From: Rhodobacteraceae bacterium CCMM004
GTDB lineage: Bacteria > Pseudomonadota > Alphaproteobacteria > Rhodobacterales > Rhodobacteraceae
Direction: 5' to 3'
Length of the DNA stretch: 64,000 bases
Assembly: GCA_004005435.1 (NCBI GenBank)
Contig: RZWH01000004.1
Coordinates: 255,501 to 319,500 of the forward strand
Below are positions 36,743-46,109 of this stretch, piece by piece. The position numbers and the translations under genes were made by a program. Numbering within the stretch: the first letter of the stretch is position 1; every line of letters starts with the position of its first letter. The notes below the pieces were generated by a model, which ran no database searches, was not told where the DNA came from, and was given only the letters and a program-made list of their open reading frames with translations.

Positions 36743-37180
36743 ATGACCGACACGCCTGAGTTCGACTTGCCGCGGTTCCTGCCGTATCGCATGAGCGTTG
36801 CGGCCGAACGGCTGAGCTCGGATCTGGCGCGCCGCTATCGCGCCGATTTTGGTATTTCGGTGGCCGAGTGGCGGGTTCTGGCGCATCTGGCCGACGCCGG
36901 TGCGGTGTCGGTCCGCGACCTGGAGCGCCGGGTAAATCTGGAGAAATCCAAGGCCAGCCGCGCCGCCACCCGGCTGGAGGCCGAGGGTTATGTCACCAAG
37001 GCGGTGAACCCCGACGACCGCCGCCTGCTGGTGCTGACACTGACCCCCGAGGGGCGCGACCTGATGCGGCAGTTGGCCGTCATCGCCCGGGACTACCAAT
37101 CCCGGCTGGAGGCGCTGCTGGGCCCACATCTGTCGGGCCTCCATGCCGCGCTGGACCTCCTGACCCGCGACCGGACTTGA
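36743..37180 (+). CDS. MarR-family transcriptional regulator
   Basis: 145 residues. Winged helix with [16 protein letters not shown], recognition region [23 protein letters not shown] and wing [19 protein letters not shown]. It lies 61 bp before hmgA in the same direction. A perfect palindrome GTTGCA-AC-TGCAAC in that gap is a plausible operator. It likely represses homogentisate degradation and responds to an aromatic acid. No other hmg or fah gene is in the window. The ATG at 36743 lacks an obvious binding site. Confidence 0.85.
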   Translation: MTDTPEFDLPRFLPYRMSVAAERLSSDLARRYRADFGISVAEWRVLAHLADAGAVSVRDLERRVNLEKSKASRAATRLEAEGYVTKAVNPDDRRLLVLTLTPEGRDLMRQLAVIARDYQSRLEALLGPHLSGLHAALDLLTRDRT

Positions 37181-37184
37181 CACT

Positions 37185-37198
37185 GTTGCAACTGCAAC
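37185..37198. promoter_or_regulatory. Palindromic operator upstream of hmgA
   Basis: Perfect inverted repeat GTTGCA-AC-TGCAAC, 43 bp before the hmgA ATG and 4 bp after the marR stop. Size and symmetry fit a MarR-family site. I found no second copy upstream of marR itself. Confidence 0.55.
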
Positions 37199-37241
37199 GA
37201 TATACGGTCCCGTCAGCCCCTGTCATCCAAGGAGCCCCGCC

Positions 37242-38603
37242 ATGAACCAGCAAGACCTCCCGCGCGGCATGGTCCGCGCGGCCGGCACCACCGGCACCAC
37301 CCCCGGCTACATGCCCGGCTTCGGCAACGATTTTGAGACCGAGGCGCTGCCCGGTGCGCTGCCCCAGGGCATGAACAGCCCGCAAAAGTGCAACTACGGC
37401 CTCTACGGCGAGCAGCTCTCCGGCACCGCCTTTACCGCGCCGAGCCACCAGAACGAGCGGACCTGGTGCTATCGCATTCGCCCGTCGGTCAAGCACACCC
37501 ACCGGTTCGAGAAGATCGACCTACCGCTCTGGCGCTCGGCCCCGGACATCGACCCCGACGTGATCAGCCTGGGGCAATACCGCTGGGATCCGGTGCCGCA
37601 TTCGGACGCCGCGCTGACCTGGCTCACAGGAATGCGGACGATGACCACGGCGGGCGACGTCAACACCCAGGTGGGCATGGCCAGCCACATCTACCTGGTG
37701 ACGCAGTCGATGGAGGACGCCTATTTCTACTCCGCCGACAGTGAACTGCTGGTGGTGCCGCAGGAGGGGCGGCTGAGGTTCTGCACCGAACTGGGCGTCA
37801 TCGACCTCGCGCCCCAGGAGATCGCGATCCTGCCCCGGGGCCTCGTCTACCGCGTCGAGGTGCTGGAGGGTCCGGCCCGTGGCTTCGTCTGCGAGAACTA
37901 CGGCCAGAAGTTCGAGCTGCCGGGCCGCGGCCCCATCGGTGCGAACTGCATGGCGAACCGCCGCGACTTCAAGACGCCGGTGGCCGCCTTCGAGGATCGC
38001 GAGGTGCCCTCGACCGTCACCGTCAAATGGTGCGGCCAGTTCCACCAGACCCGCATCGGCCACAGCCCGCTGGACGTGGTCGCCTGGCACGGCAACTACT
38101 GCCCCGTCAAATACGACCTGACCACCTATTGCCCGGTCGGCGCGATCCTGTTCGACCACCCCGATCCGTCGATCTTTACCGTCCTGACCGCACCCTCGGG
38201 CGTGCCGGGGACGGCCAACATCGACTTCGTCCTGTTCCGCGAGCGCTGGATGGTGGCGGAGGACACGTTCCGCCCGCCCTGGTACCACAAGAACGTCATG
38301 TCCGAGCTGATGGGCAACATCTATGGCCAATACGATGCGAAACCCCAAGGGTTCGTTCCCGGCGGCCTGAGCCTCCACAACATGATGCTCCCCCACGGGC
38401 CGGACAAGCAGGCGTTCGAGGGTGCGTCGAACGCCGACCTTCAACCGGAAAAGCTCGACAACACGATGTCGTTCATGTTCGAGACACGGTTCCCTCAGCA
38501 TCTGACCCGGTTCGCCGCCATCGAGGCGCCGCTCCAGGACGATTACATCGACTGCTGGACGTCGCTGGAAAAGAAGTTCGACGGCACTCCGGGCAAGAAA
38601 TAG
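37242..38603 (+). CDS. hmgA: Homogentisate 1,2-dioxygenase
   Basis: Fe(II) enzyme that opens homogentisate to maleylacetoacetate in tyrosine/phenylalanine breakdown. 453 residues, standard length. It begins with the family hallmark [19 protein letters not shown]. The metal-ligand segments [16 protein letters not shown] (His, Glu) and [15 protein letters not shown] (His) are intact. AAGGAG lies 8-13 bases before the ATG. It is probably controlled by the upstream MarR gene. fahA and maiA are not adjacent. Confidence 0.96.
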   Translation: MNQQDLPRGMVRAAGTTGTTPGYMPGFGNDFETEALPGALPQGMNSPQKCNYGLYGEQLSGTAFTAPSHQNERTWCYRIRPSVKHTHRFEKIDLPLWRSAPDIDPDVISLGQYRWDPVPHSDAALTWLTGMRTMTTAGDVNTQVGMASHIYLVTQSMEDAYFYSADSELLVVPQEGRLRFCTELGVIDLAPQEIAILPRGLVYRVEVLEGPARGFVCENYGQKFELPGRGPIGANCMANRRDFKTPVAAFEDREVPSTVTVKWCGQFHQTRIGHSPLDVVAWHGNYCPVKYDLTTYCPVGAILFDHPDPSIFTVLTAPSGVPGTANIDFVLFRERWMVAEDTFRPPWYHKNVMSELMGNIYGQYDAKPQGFVPGGLSLHNMMLPHGPDKQAFEGASNADLQPEKLDNTMSFMFETRFPQHLTRFAAIEAPLQDDYIDCWTSLEKKFDGTPGKK

Positions 38604-38616
38604 CACGGCGCGGTGG

Positions 38617-38641
38617 GCGCCCCGGGCCTGTCTCGGGGCGC
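38617..38641. terminator. Bidirectional hairpin between hmgA and the ABC ATPase gene
   Basis: GCGCCCCG (38617-38624) pairs with CGGGGCGC (38634-38641) across 9 nt, in the 43-bp gap between convergent genes. Confidence 0.5.
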
Positions 38642-38646
38642 GCCCG

Positions 38647-39756
38647 TCATGAGGGGCGGCGGCAGAGGTTCAGGCCCCGATCGTCGAACAACATCACCTT
38701 GTCGTGGTCAACGGCGAGGTCCAGCCGCGCACCCCGGGCCACGTGATGCTGGCCGGCGACCTGGACCGTGATGCTCTGATCCCCGTCCAACTCGCCGTAA
38801 ATCAGCGTTTCGTCGCCCAACTGCTCCACCACGTCGACGGTAATCGTCAGATCGGCCGCGCCGTCCTGCGCGAGAGAAAAGAACTGTGGGCGGATGCCGA
38901 CCTCCAGCGTCGGCGTCGGGCCCTTCAACCGTTCGGTCACCGCGACCGGGAACGGCTTGCCACCGGGCAGTTCGACGGTGATCGCCCCCGCATCGGCGCT
39001 CACCACCCGGCCGTTGACAAAGTTCGTGGTCGGCTGACCGATGAAGCCCGCAACGAACCGGTTGGCGGGATTGTTGAACAGCTCCAGCGGCGCGCCGATC
39101 TGCTCGATAACGCCGCCATTCATGACCACGATCCGATTGGCCATGGTCATCGCCTCGACCTGGTCGTGGGTCACGTAAACCATCGTCGTGCCGGTCGCAT
39201 TGTGGAGCCGGGCCAGTTCGACCCGCATCTCGACCCTGAGCGCCGCATCGAGATTGGAGAGCGGCTCGTCGAAGAGGTAGATCTGCGGCTGGTGGACCAG
39301 CGCGCGACCGATGGCGACCCTCTGCCGCTGACCGCCGGACAACTCGCGGGGCCGCCGACTGAGCAGACCCTCGATTTTCAACAGGCGACCGACCTCGGCG
39401 ACCCGCGCTTTGATCTCGGCTTTCGGTCGCTTCGCGATCCTGAGGGGAAACCCGATATTGTCCGCGACTGTCATGTGAGGATAGAGCGCATAGGATTGAA
39501 AGACCATCGCCACGCCCCGTTCCGACGGAATGGCGCTCGTCACATCGCGACCGCCGATCCGCAAGGTGCCGGCGTCGATCTTTTCCAACCCGGCGATGCA
39601 GCGCATGAGCGTGGACTTTCCACATCCCGACGGGCCGACCAGCACCAGGAACTCGCCCTCGACCACCGAAATGTCGATATCGCTCAGAGCCCGGTAGCCG
39701 CCATAGTATTTCTCGACGTTTTCAATGGAGAGAGAGATCTTGGTATCGGCGGTCAT
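38647..39756 (-). CDS. Sugar-type ABC transporter ATP-binding protein (UgpC/MsmK-like)
   Basis: 369 residues. All ATPase motifs are canonical: LVGPSGCGKSTLMRC, YALYPHMTVADNIGFPL, RELSGGQRQRVAIGRAL, YLFDEPLSNLDAAL and YVTHDQVEAMTMA. A C-terminal TOBE-type regulatory domain follows. It belongs to the carbohydrate uptake (CUT1) group. The start overlaps the permease stop by 4 bases (39753-39756). It energises the importer encoded upstream; the substrate is unknown. Confidence 0.93.
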   Translation of the reverse strand: MTADTKISLSIENVEKYYGGYRALSDIDISVVEGEFLVLVGPSGCGKSTLMRCIAGLEKIDAGTLRIGGRDVTSAIPSERGVAMVFQSYALYPHMTVADNIGFPLRIAKRPKAEIKARVAEVGRLLKIEGLLSRRPRELSGGQRQRVAIGRALVHQPQIYLFDEPLSNLDAALRVEMRVELARLHNATGTTMVYVTHDQVEAMTMANRIVVMNGGVIEQIGAPLELFNNPANRFVAGFIGQPTTNFVNGRVVSADAGAITVELPGGKPFPVAVTERLKGPTPTLEVGIRPQFFSLAQDGAADLTITVDVVEQLGDETLIYGELDGDQSITVQVAGQHHVARGARLDLAVDHDKVMLFDDRGLNLCRRPS

Positions 39757-40619
39757 TTCACGGCTCCCATCGTCATCCCAGAAATCATCCGTTCGGACAG
39801 AATTGCGTAGACGATGATCGTGGGCACAATGATGATCGTAACTCCCGCAAAGAGGCCAGGCCAATTGTTGGTGTATTGCATGGCGTTTTGCAGTGCGTAG
39901 AGGCCCAGCGGCAATGTCCTATTGTCAGGACTGTTCAGCAGCACCAGCGAAAGCTGATACTCGTTCCAAAGCCAGATGAAGTTGAGAATGCCCGCCGTGG
40001 CGAGCCCCGGTCCCGCCATCGGCAGCATCACGTAGCGGAACACTTGGAAGTCCGTGCATCCATCGAGAATTGCCGCCGACTCCAGCTCTTTCGGCAAGGA
40101 CGAAAAGAAACCGGTAAGCAGATAGACTGTGAACGGAATCGAGATGGCGACGAAAACGAGAGATACTCCCGTCAGGCTATCGTTCAGCCGCAGCCATGCC
40201 AAGACGGAGAAGACCGGAATGAACAGCATCGGAATCGGAATGGCCATCCCGAGGACGAACACGTTCGTCAGCGTTTCCCGCCCCCGAAACTTGGCCCGGC
40301 TGAGAACGTAGGCCGCGGGCGCCGAGACCACGAGGACGATGACCACCGAGACGGTGACCAGGATCAGACTGTTGGGAAAATACGCCCCCAGCTTGCCCAC
40401 GGTCCAGGCAGTGCCGAAATTTTCCCAGTTCGCCTCGCTGGGGAGGCGGAACCCCGAGCGGAGCACTTCGCGTTTCGATTTGAACGCGCTCAAGACGACC
40501 CAGACCATCGATGCGATGGTGAATGCGGCCCAGGCCCAGACAAGACTATAGGCCAGGATGCGCCCGCCGAGGCGCATGAGTGGAGAGCGGCGAGGTGCCG
40601 TCTGCGAGATGCCGGCCAT
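39753..40619 (-). CDS. Carbohydrate-type ABC permease (MalG-like)
   Basis: 288 residues, six membrane segments, with a short hydrophilic N-terminus. The EAA loop reads PKELESAAILDGCTDFQVFRYVMLP. It is the second membrane subunit of a CUT1 importer. The gene shows visibly more AT-rich codons than the flanking hmgA and hemY regions. It is separated by 3 bp from the other permease gene and overlaps the ATPase gene. Confidence 0.92.
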   Translation of the reverse strand: MAGISQTAPRRSPLMRLGGRILAYSLVWAWAAFTIASMVWVVLSAFKSKREVLRSGFRLPSEANWENFGTAWTVGKLGAYFPNSLILVTVSVVIVLVVSAPAAYVLSRAKFRGRETLTNVFVLGMAIPIPMLFIPVFSVLAWLRLNDSLTGVSLVFVAISIPFTVYLLTGFFSSLPKELESAAILDGCTDFQVFRYVMLPMAGPGLATAGILNFIWLWNEYQLSLVLLNSPDNRTLPLGLYALQNAMQYTNNWPGLFAGVTIIIVPTIIVYAILSERMISGMTMGAVK

Positions 40620-40622
40620 GGC

Positions 40623-41507
40623 TCAGAACTCCAATGAATCGGTTCGCATCAGCCGGCGAATGACGACGATCATGACAAAGGCCAGGACCAGCATGACCAC
40701 GCCAATGGCTGTGGCATATCCGAGCTGATAGATCGGCTCGCGTTTTCCAAATCCCATGACGTAGAGATAGATTCCGAGCGTATAGAGTTGCTGGGGGACT
40801 TGCAGCAATCCGAACGCGAATGGGAATTCGAACATCTTGATCGCGTTGATCACCCAGATAACGAATGAGATCGTCAGGACGTCCCACGTCATCGGCACGG
40901 TGATCAGGCGAAACTTCTGCCAGAGACTGGCCCCGGCCAAATCCGCCGCCTCATACATATCCGCCGGAATCTTATCCACGCCGGCCATGATCAGGATCAG
41001 AAAGAATCCGGTAAAGACCCAGATCAGCGCAGCCAGCATCGCCCAGAAGATGTTGTCGGGAGACGTCCAGAGCGTCTTGGACAACCCCTCCAGCCCGACA
41101 CTGGCGAAGGCCGTGTTCAGAAGGCCGATGCGAGGATTATAGATATAGGCCCACATGGCCGACAGCGCGACCACGGATACGATATTCGGCAGGAAGAAGA
41201 TGAAACGAAAGAACTTTTTTCCCCAGATACCGCTATTGATTAGGATGGTGTAGAGAAACGCCAGTCCCATGATGAACACACCGCCCACCAGCAGGATCAT
41301 CACCGTATTCCACAGGCTCAGCCAAAAGACGTAGTCGTTCCAGAGCCGCACGTAGTTCTGCAAACCGACGAAGGTTTTCTCTTCGCCGAAGCCAGACCAG
41401 TCGAACAGGCTGTAATAGAACGTAAAGAGCGTCGGGAGGAGGAAGAAGAACCCGTAAACGAGGATCGCCGGTGTCAGGAACCCGGCGATCATGCGGCCTC
41501 GGATCAT
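40623..41507 (-). CDS. Carbohydrate-type ABC permease (MalF-like)
   Basis: 294 residues, six membrane segments, first at about residues 9-30 (TPAILVYGFFFLLPTLFTFY). The EAA loop reads PADMYEAADLAGASLWQKFRLITVP. ATG 41507 has GGAGGGG upstream; the in-frame ATG at 41528 adds seven residues without support. It forms the channel with the MalG-like subunit. Codon use is AT-shifted as in its partner. Confidence 0.92.
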   Translation of the reverse strand: MIRGRMIAGFLTPAILVYGFFFLLPTLFTFYYSLFDWSGFGEEKTFVGLQNYVRLWNDYVFWLSLWNTVMILLVGGVFIMGLAFLYTILINSGIWGKKFFRFIFFLPNIVSVVALSAMWAYIYNPRIGLLNTAFASVGLEGLSKTLWTSPDNIFWAMLAALIWVFTGFFLILIMAGVDKIPADMYEAADLAGASLWQKFRLITVPMTWDVLTISFVIWVINAIKMFEFPFAFGLLQVPQQLYTLGIYLYVMGFGKREPIYQLGYATAIGVVMLVLAFVMIVVIRRLMRTDSLEF

Positions 41508-41592
41508 GGCGGTCCCCTCCCCCCTCACTTGCGCGCCGCGCGGAGACGCGGGCGCGCACCCCGGCCAGTTCCGATGCCGGGGTGCGTTGCGG

Positions 41593-42888
41593 TTACTTGT
41601 TTTCCCAGTATTGGCGGGTCCGCGTCACCATCTCTTCGATGAACTCGTCCGCCGTCATATCGCCGAGGAAGAAGCGGTTGTGCGTCGCCTCGAAGATGTT
41701 CGAGGAATAGTCGGGATAGGCGACCTTGATACCGAGGTTCTCGGCCAGGATCAGGTTGGCGTCGGCGATGGCCTGTTCGGACGCGGCCAGTTCCGGCACC
41801 CAGCTCACCCGCGGGTTGGCCACGCCGATGCGCGACTCCTCGGCCATCTTCTTCTGCTGCTCTTCGGAGATGGTGAAGCGGACGAAATCCTGGGCCGCGT
41901 CCCGGTGTTCGGTGCCGTCGAGCACGACAAAGCTCACACCGATGGCGGTCACGTCGTCGATGTTGCCCCTGCCGCCCTCGACCATGGGGAACTTCATCGC
42001 GCCCCACTCGAAGTCGTCGTCGACCAGATCGGCCAACTCGATGGGCAGCCAGGATCCCACCAGCGCGGCCGAGGACTCCTCATAGGCCAGGGTCGTCTGG
42101 GCCGCGGGCCATTGGTATCCGCGGCTCTCATCCGGGATCAGCCCCTCGTCCCAGAGCGCCCGCTCCAGATCGAGCGCCTGGCGCACCGCCGGATCGCGCC
42201 ACGTCTCGCCGGTCTTGTCTTCCGCCGCGCGCATCAGGAAATCGGGTCCGGCGATCCGCGCAATGAGGTAGTTGAACCAGTGAACGTTGTAGAACGTGAT
42301 GTCGCTCTCGACCGCGAGCGGGTTGTAGCCGTTGTCGCGGACATTGCGGAGGACGTCGACGAAGCCCTCCCAGGTCTCGGGCGGTGTCTCCATGCCCGCC
42401 TCGGCAAAGTGCGCCTTGTTGTAGAAAATCTGCACCGTGTAGAAGGCATAAGGGATCTGGCCGGTCCAGCCGTCGACCTCGGCCTGGGCCAGCAGACCGG
42501 GGTGGAAATCTTCGGCGAACGAATGACCCCCGTCGAAGGACGGCCCCTCCAGCACGCTTTGCCATCCCACCGACAGCCCCTCGGCGGCCAGACCGCCGCT
42601 CAACGCATCCATGTCGGCGTCCATGATGTCGATCTGGGTGCCACCGGCCAGCGCGTTGCGCACCGTCGTCTGGTTCTGGCGACCGTTCCAGAACACCTTG
42701 AACGACACGTCCGGGTTCAGGGCACTGTAGTCGTCCATCCAGGACTGGATCACGTTGGCCTGCGGCTCGCCCTCGTTCCAAAAGGACCAATAGACCAGCT
42801 CGGTCTCGGCAATTGCAGCGGTCGCGGCGCCCAGAGACACCAGCGCAGTGGTCGCCGCCGCCATGATTTTCGAGCCCTGTCTGGCCAT
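41593..42888 (-). CDS. Extracellular solute-binding protein family 1 (sugar ABC importer)
   Basis: 431-residue periplasmic receptor. The signal peptide is MARQGSKIMAAATTALVSLG with cleavage near AIA-ETELVYW. The mature part has YWSFWNEGEPQANVIQSWMD and IPYAFYTVQIFYNKAHFAEAG, typical of CUT1 binders for oligo- or aminosugars. ATG 42888 is preceded by GGGAGA. The ligand is unknown; the neighbouring enzymes suggest a sugar acid or a nitrogen-containing derivative. First gene of the transporter operon, downstream of an inverted repeat. Confidence 0.92.
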   Translation of the reverse strand: MARQGSKIMAAATTALVSLGAATAAIAETELVYWSFWNEGEPQANVIQSWMDDYSALNPDVSFKVFWNGRQNQTTVRNALAGGTQIDIMDADMDALSGGLAAEGLSVGWQSVLEGPSFDGGHSFAEDFHPGLLAQAEVDGWTGQIPYAFYTVQIFYNKAHFAEAGMETPPETWEGFVDVLRNVRDNGYNPLAVESDITFYNVHWFNYLIARIAGPDFLMRAAEDKTGETWRDPAVRQALDLERALWDEGLIPDESRGYQWPAAQTTLAYEESSAALVGSWLPIELADLVDDDFEWGAMKFPMVEGGRGNIDDVTAIGVSFVVLDGTEHRDAAQDFVRFTISEEQQKKMAEESRIGVANPRVSWVPELAASEQAIADANLILAENLGIKVAYPDYSSNIFEATHNRFFLGDMTADEFIEEMVTRTRQYWENK

Positions 42889-42937
42889 CCCGTCTCTCCC
42901 ATGTGGTTCGGCGTCCATCCCTCGTTGGCGCCGTAAG

Positions 42938-42979
42938 TTGTATTACTACGCATAGAGCACATCATACGTAGTTAAGCAA
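42938..42979. promoter_or_regulatory. Candidate RpiR operator pair upstream of the importer
   Basis: TTGTATTACTACGCAT (42938-42953) and the reverse complement of 42964-42979 agree at 12 of 16 positions, forming an inverted pair 10 bp apart. The related 16-mer at 44865-44880 also matches at 12 of 16. The region is strikingly AT-rich. Confidence 0.55.
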
Positions 42980-43051
42980 CGCATTTTTGAGATGGGACGT
43001 GTCGTCCAGGCTGCTGACCCGGGGGGCGGCCTGCGGCGGTGCCAGGGGCGC

Positions 43052-43981
43052 TCAGTCGCCGATGGGTTGGAGTTTCGTCACGCCGTGGAGGGCGCCGAGG
43101 GTCGAGCGGATCGTCCTAAGATTTTCCACCGCACTCGGCAGCTTGGCCGCCAAGGACGCCATAAGGCAGTCCAGCACAAAGAGCTGGGCATAGCGGGTCC
43201 GGCTCGGCAGGTTAAAGAAGACCTCGTCGTCGAACATGTCGACGGCCAGCACCTCGGTCGATTCCTTGGCCAGGGGCGAATCGGCTTGGGTGATCGAGAT
43301 CACCTTGGCCCCGTTCGACCGGGCCAGCGCCGCGGACTCGACGATCGAGTTCGGCAGGCCGGTGGACGAGATCGACAACAGCACCTCGTCCGGGCCGACG
43401 ATCGCCGCGGTCATCCTCTGGCGATAGGGGTCGGCGGTGGCCTGGGCGTTCACGTTCAGCCGAAACATCCGGTTCTCGGCCTCGGCGGCAAAGATCGCCG
43501 AGCTGCCGCCCACGCCAAAGCAATAGACCATCCGCGCCGCGGCGATCAGACCGGTCGCCCGCTCCAGCGCCCCGGCATCCAACCGGGCCGCCGCCTCTTT
43601 TAATGCTTGAGACGCCGAGGTCTGCATCGTCTCGGTGATCGAGGCAGGCGATGAGCTCTTGGAGACCTCCTCGGCCTCCAGATACATCTTGGCGATCACC
43701 AGGTCCTCGGCCAGCTTGCGCTTGAAGGCGGCGAACCCGTCCTGCCCCAGCTTGCGGCAGAGGCGCATCACCGTCGGCTCGCTCACGTCGGCGCGCGTCG
43801 CGATGGCCTTGATCGAGTTGTTCGACACCCAAGTGGGATCCGACAGGATCAGCTTGGCGATCTGCAACTCGGCGGTGTGCAACTCGGGGACCAGGTTGCG
43901 CAGGATCTCCAAGAGGTCGGTGCTGCCGCGGGGGGCGAACCGCGCGTGGCTCCGAGGCTTGATGACCTTCGACTTATCCAA
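43052..43981 (-). CDS. MurR/RpiR-family transcriptional regulator
   Basis: 309 residues. The N-terminal RpiR helix-turn-helix (ELQIAKLILSD, then SNNSIKAIATRADVSEPTVMRLCRKLG) is followed by a SIS sugar-isomerase effector domain with VYCFGVGGSSAIFAAEAE and LLSISSTGLPNSIVESA. It should bind a phosphosugar or sugar acid. It is co-oriented with the importer operon downstream and the SDR gene upstream, making it the obvious local regulator. TTG/ACTAC-type sites lie on both sides of it. Confidence 0.92.
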   Translation of the reverse strand: MDKSKVIKPRSHARFAPRGSTDLLEILRNLVPELHTAELQIAKLILSDPTWVSNNSIKAIATRADVSEPTVMRLCRKLGQDGFAAFKRKLAEDLVIAKMYLEAEEVSKSSSPASITETMQTSASQALKEAAARLDAGALERATGLIAAARMVYCFGVGGSSAIFAAEAENRMFRLNVNAQATADPYRQRMTAAIVGPDEVLLSISSTGLPNSIVESAALARSNGAKVISITQADSPLAKESTEVLAVDMFDDEVFFNLPSRTRYAQLFVLDCLMASLAAKLPSAVENLRTIRSTLGALHGVTKLQPIGD

Positions 43982-44062
43982 CTGCGCGCCCCCGACTGTC
44001 GGCCAATCCCGCCCTCATCGCCTAAAAACACCTAGCATTGTCGGGGTCTTCGGCCAACAGGG

Positions 44063-44827
44063 TCAGATTTCCGCCTGGCAGAGGTCGCTGGCCAGGCGGT
44101 CCAGCCCCGCGGTCAGCCCCCCGTCGACGGGCAGGGCCACGCCGGTGATCATCCGCGCGTCGTCGCCGGCCAGGAACGCGACCGCCGCCGCGACGTCGGC
44201 CGGCTCGCAGATGCGTTTGAGCGGATACCAGTCCGCGATCTTGTCAAAGAGCGCCGGGTCGTTTTCCAGGCGGCTGTCCCACGCCTTGGTCCGCACCGTC
44301 CCCGGCGCGACGGCGTTCACACGGATCCCCATCTTGCCCAGCTCGACCGCGGCAAAGCGGGTGAGGTGCAGCAGCCCGGCCTTGGCCGCGCTGTATCCGG
44401 GAAAGCCGTAGACGCCCATACCGTTAATCGAGGCGACGTTCACCACGGCGCCACCCCCGCTCAGGTCGTTGCGCAGCCGGTCGAGGCACCGCCAGGCCGC
44501 CGTCAGGTTCAGGTCCAGATCGCGCTGAAAGTCGGCCTCGCCCGCCGTCTTGAGCGTCACGGCGTCGGTGACCCCCCCGGCGTTGTTCACCAGAAGGCGG
44601 ACGGGATAGTCGCGCGCCGCCGCGCTGGCGTCGGCGACGGCGGACATGTCCAACAGATCGACGCAGCGCGACGCATAGCCCTGGTCCGCGAACGCGGCAT
44701 CGTTCTCGGCCAGCCGCGAGGCGTCGCGGTCCCACCCTTCCACCGCATAGCCGTCGCCGAGGAGGCGCTCGACGATGGCCCGTCCGATGTCGCCCGCGGC
44801 GCCGGTGACAACTGCTGTCGCGTCCAT
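44063..44827 (-). CDS. Short-chain dehydrogenase/reductase
   Basis: 254 residues of the classical SDR type. The cofactor motif is VVTGAAGDIGRAI, then LVNNAGGVTDAV. The catalytic set is VNVASINGMGV (Ser) and YSAAKAGLLHL (Tyr-x3-Lys). ATG 44827 begins MDATAVV; the upstream ATG at 44920 adds an unconserved leader. It is divergent from the enolase-superfamily gene with a shared 118-bp promoter region. It likely oxidises or reduces a polyol or sugar acid of the same pathway; the substrate is unknown. Confidence 0.9.
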   Translation of the reverse strand: MDATAVVTGAAGDIGRAIVERLLGDGYAVEGWDRDASRLAENDAAFADQGYASRCVDLLDMSAVADASAAARDYPVRLLVNNAGGVTDAVTLKTAGEADFQRDLDLNLTAAWRCLDRLRNDLSGGGAVVNVASINGMGVYGFPGYSAAKAGLLHLTRFAAVELGKMGIRVNAVAPGTVRTKAWDSRLENDPALFDKIADWYPLKRICEPADVAAAVAFLAGDDARMITGVALPVDGGLTAGLDRLASDLCQAEI

Positions 44828-44864
44828 GTGTTCGACCCTCGCACCCGCCCAGTCCTGGAACCGG

Positions 44865-44880
44865 AGGTGTAGTAAAACTA
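44865..44880 (-). promoter_or_regulatory. Candidate RpiR operator in the divergent SDR/enolase promoter
   Basis: Minus-strand TAGTTTTACTACACCT matches the site at 42938-42953 at 12 of 16 positions, including the TTACTAC core. It lies between the two divergent starts. Confidence 0.45.
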
Positions 44881-44945
44881 TTTTGTTTGCGCTCTTACAT
44901 CGTCTGGCGTAGGTTTGCAACGGTCACAGACGAGATGGAACATCT

Positions 44946-46109
44946 ATGCGCCTGACAGAAACTCGGATCGTGGCGATGACGTATCATGAGGTCGTCGTCC
45001 CCGCACATCCAGACGCGATCAACTCTCGCGGGGTCGACAAACCGCTCCACATGCTCCCCACAGGCGGCCGTGCCGGATGGTCGGTGCAGTTCGATCAACT
45101 GCCCAAACTTCTGTTAAAGCTGGAGTTGGAGAACGGTGTCGTCGGCTGGGGCGAATTCTACCGCGATCACAGTTGGCAGACGGTGGAGGCGATCACCGAG
45201 GTGCTGCTCGGCCAACGTCTTACGGATCTGTCGCTCCAGGCGCTGCCGATCCCCCAGGTGCGCGAGCATGACGGGTTCGAGGTCGCGATCTGGGACGCCT
45301 ATGCCAAATGCCTCGACGTCCCGCTCCACGTTTTGCTTGGGGGAAAGGTCCGCGATGCGGTGAAGGTCGGCGCCTGGTCCAGCTATCGCACCGACGACGA
45401 GGTCGGCCCCTATGCCGGCAAGTTCCGCGATCAGGGCTTTGACTGTATCAAGTTCAAATGCGACTTGGCCGACGACGTCGTGGGGTGGTGCGAGGCGATC
45501 AGCCGGGACGCGCCGGGGATGCAGGTGATCCTAGACCCGAACCAGCGGTGGGAGACCGCGGGCGACGCGCGCCGGATCCTGCGGGGGCTGGAGCGGGTGG
45601 GCAACGTCCTCCTCGTCGAAGACCCCATTCCGATCTGGCAACTGTCCGACTACCGCCGGCTGCGGGAGTTCAGCGCGATCCCCATCGTGCGCCATGTCTC
45701 CCTGCCCTACGTGTCGCAGGGCCAGCGGGATCACGACGCCATCTCCGCGCTGACCGAGCACGCCGTGGACGGCTTCAACTTCAATGCCGGTCTGGCCAAG
45801 TTCAAGGCGCTGGACGCCATCGCCACGACGGCCAAGCTGTCCTGCTGGCACGGCTCCGAGATCGACCTGGGGATCCTGGAGCACGTCTATGTGCACCAGG
45901 CCGCGGCCGCGTCGAGCTGCACCTGGCCCAGCGACATCTTCGGCCGCGCGATCCGGTCGCACGACCTGCTGGTCACGCCGCTCCGCATCACACCCCCCTT
46001 CGTCGCGGTGCCCGAGGGCAGCGGCCACGGCGCCGTCCCGGACATGGATCTGATCGAAATACACCAGACGCAGACCCGCGCGTTCCATTACAAGGGGGTC
46101 CGGTCGTGA
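44946..46109 (+). CDS. Enolase-superfamily (mandelate racemase/muconate lactonizing type) enzyme
   Basis: 387 residues with the N-terminal capping domain and C-terminal barrel. Visible active-site elements are CIKFKC (Lys), VILDPNQRW (Asp), LLVEDPIPIW (Glu) and a later SCWHGSEIDLGILEH segment (acid/base and Glu). Such enzymes abstract a proton alpha to a carboxylate, usually to dehydrate sugar acids. The stop overlaps the next start by 4 bp, and all three genes of this operon overlap similarly. The substrate is unknown; a sugar acid imported by the adjacent ABC system is the best guess. Confidence 0.88.
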   Translation: MRLTETRIVAMTYHEVVVPAHPDAINSRGVDKPLHMLPTGGRAGWSVQFDQLPKLLLKLELENGVVGWGEFYRDHSWQTVEAITEVLLGQRLTDLSLQALPIPQVREHDGFEVAIWDAYAKCLDVPLHVLLGGKVRDAVKVGAWSSYRTDDEVGPYAGKFRDQGFDCIKFKCDLADDVVGWCEAISRDAPGMQVILDPNQRWETAGDARRILRGLERVGNVLLVEDPIPIWQLSDYRRLREFSAIPIVRHVSLPYVSQGQRDHDAISALTEHAVDGFNFNAGLAKFKALDAIATTAKLSCWHGSEIDLGILEHVYVHQAAAASSCTWPSDIFGRAIRSHDLLVTPLRITPPFVAVPEGSGHGAVPDMDLIEIHQTQTRAFHYKGVRS

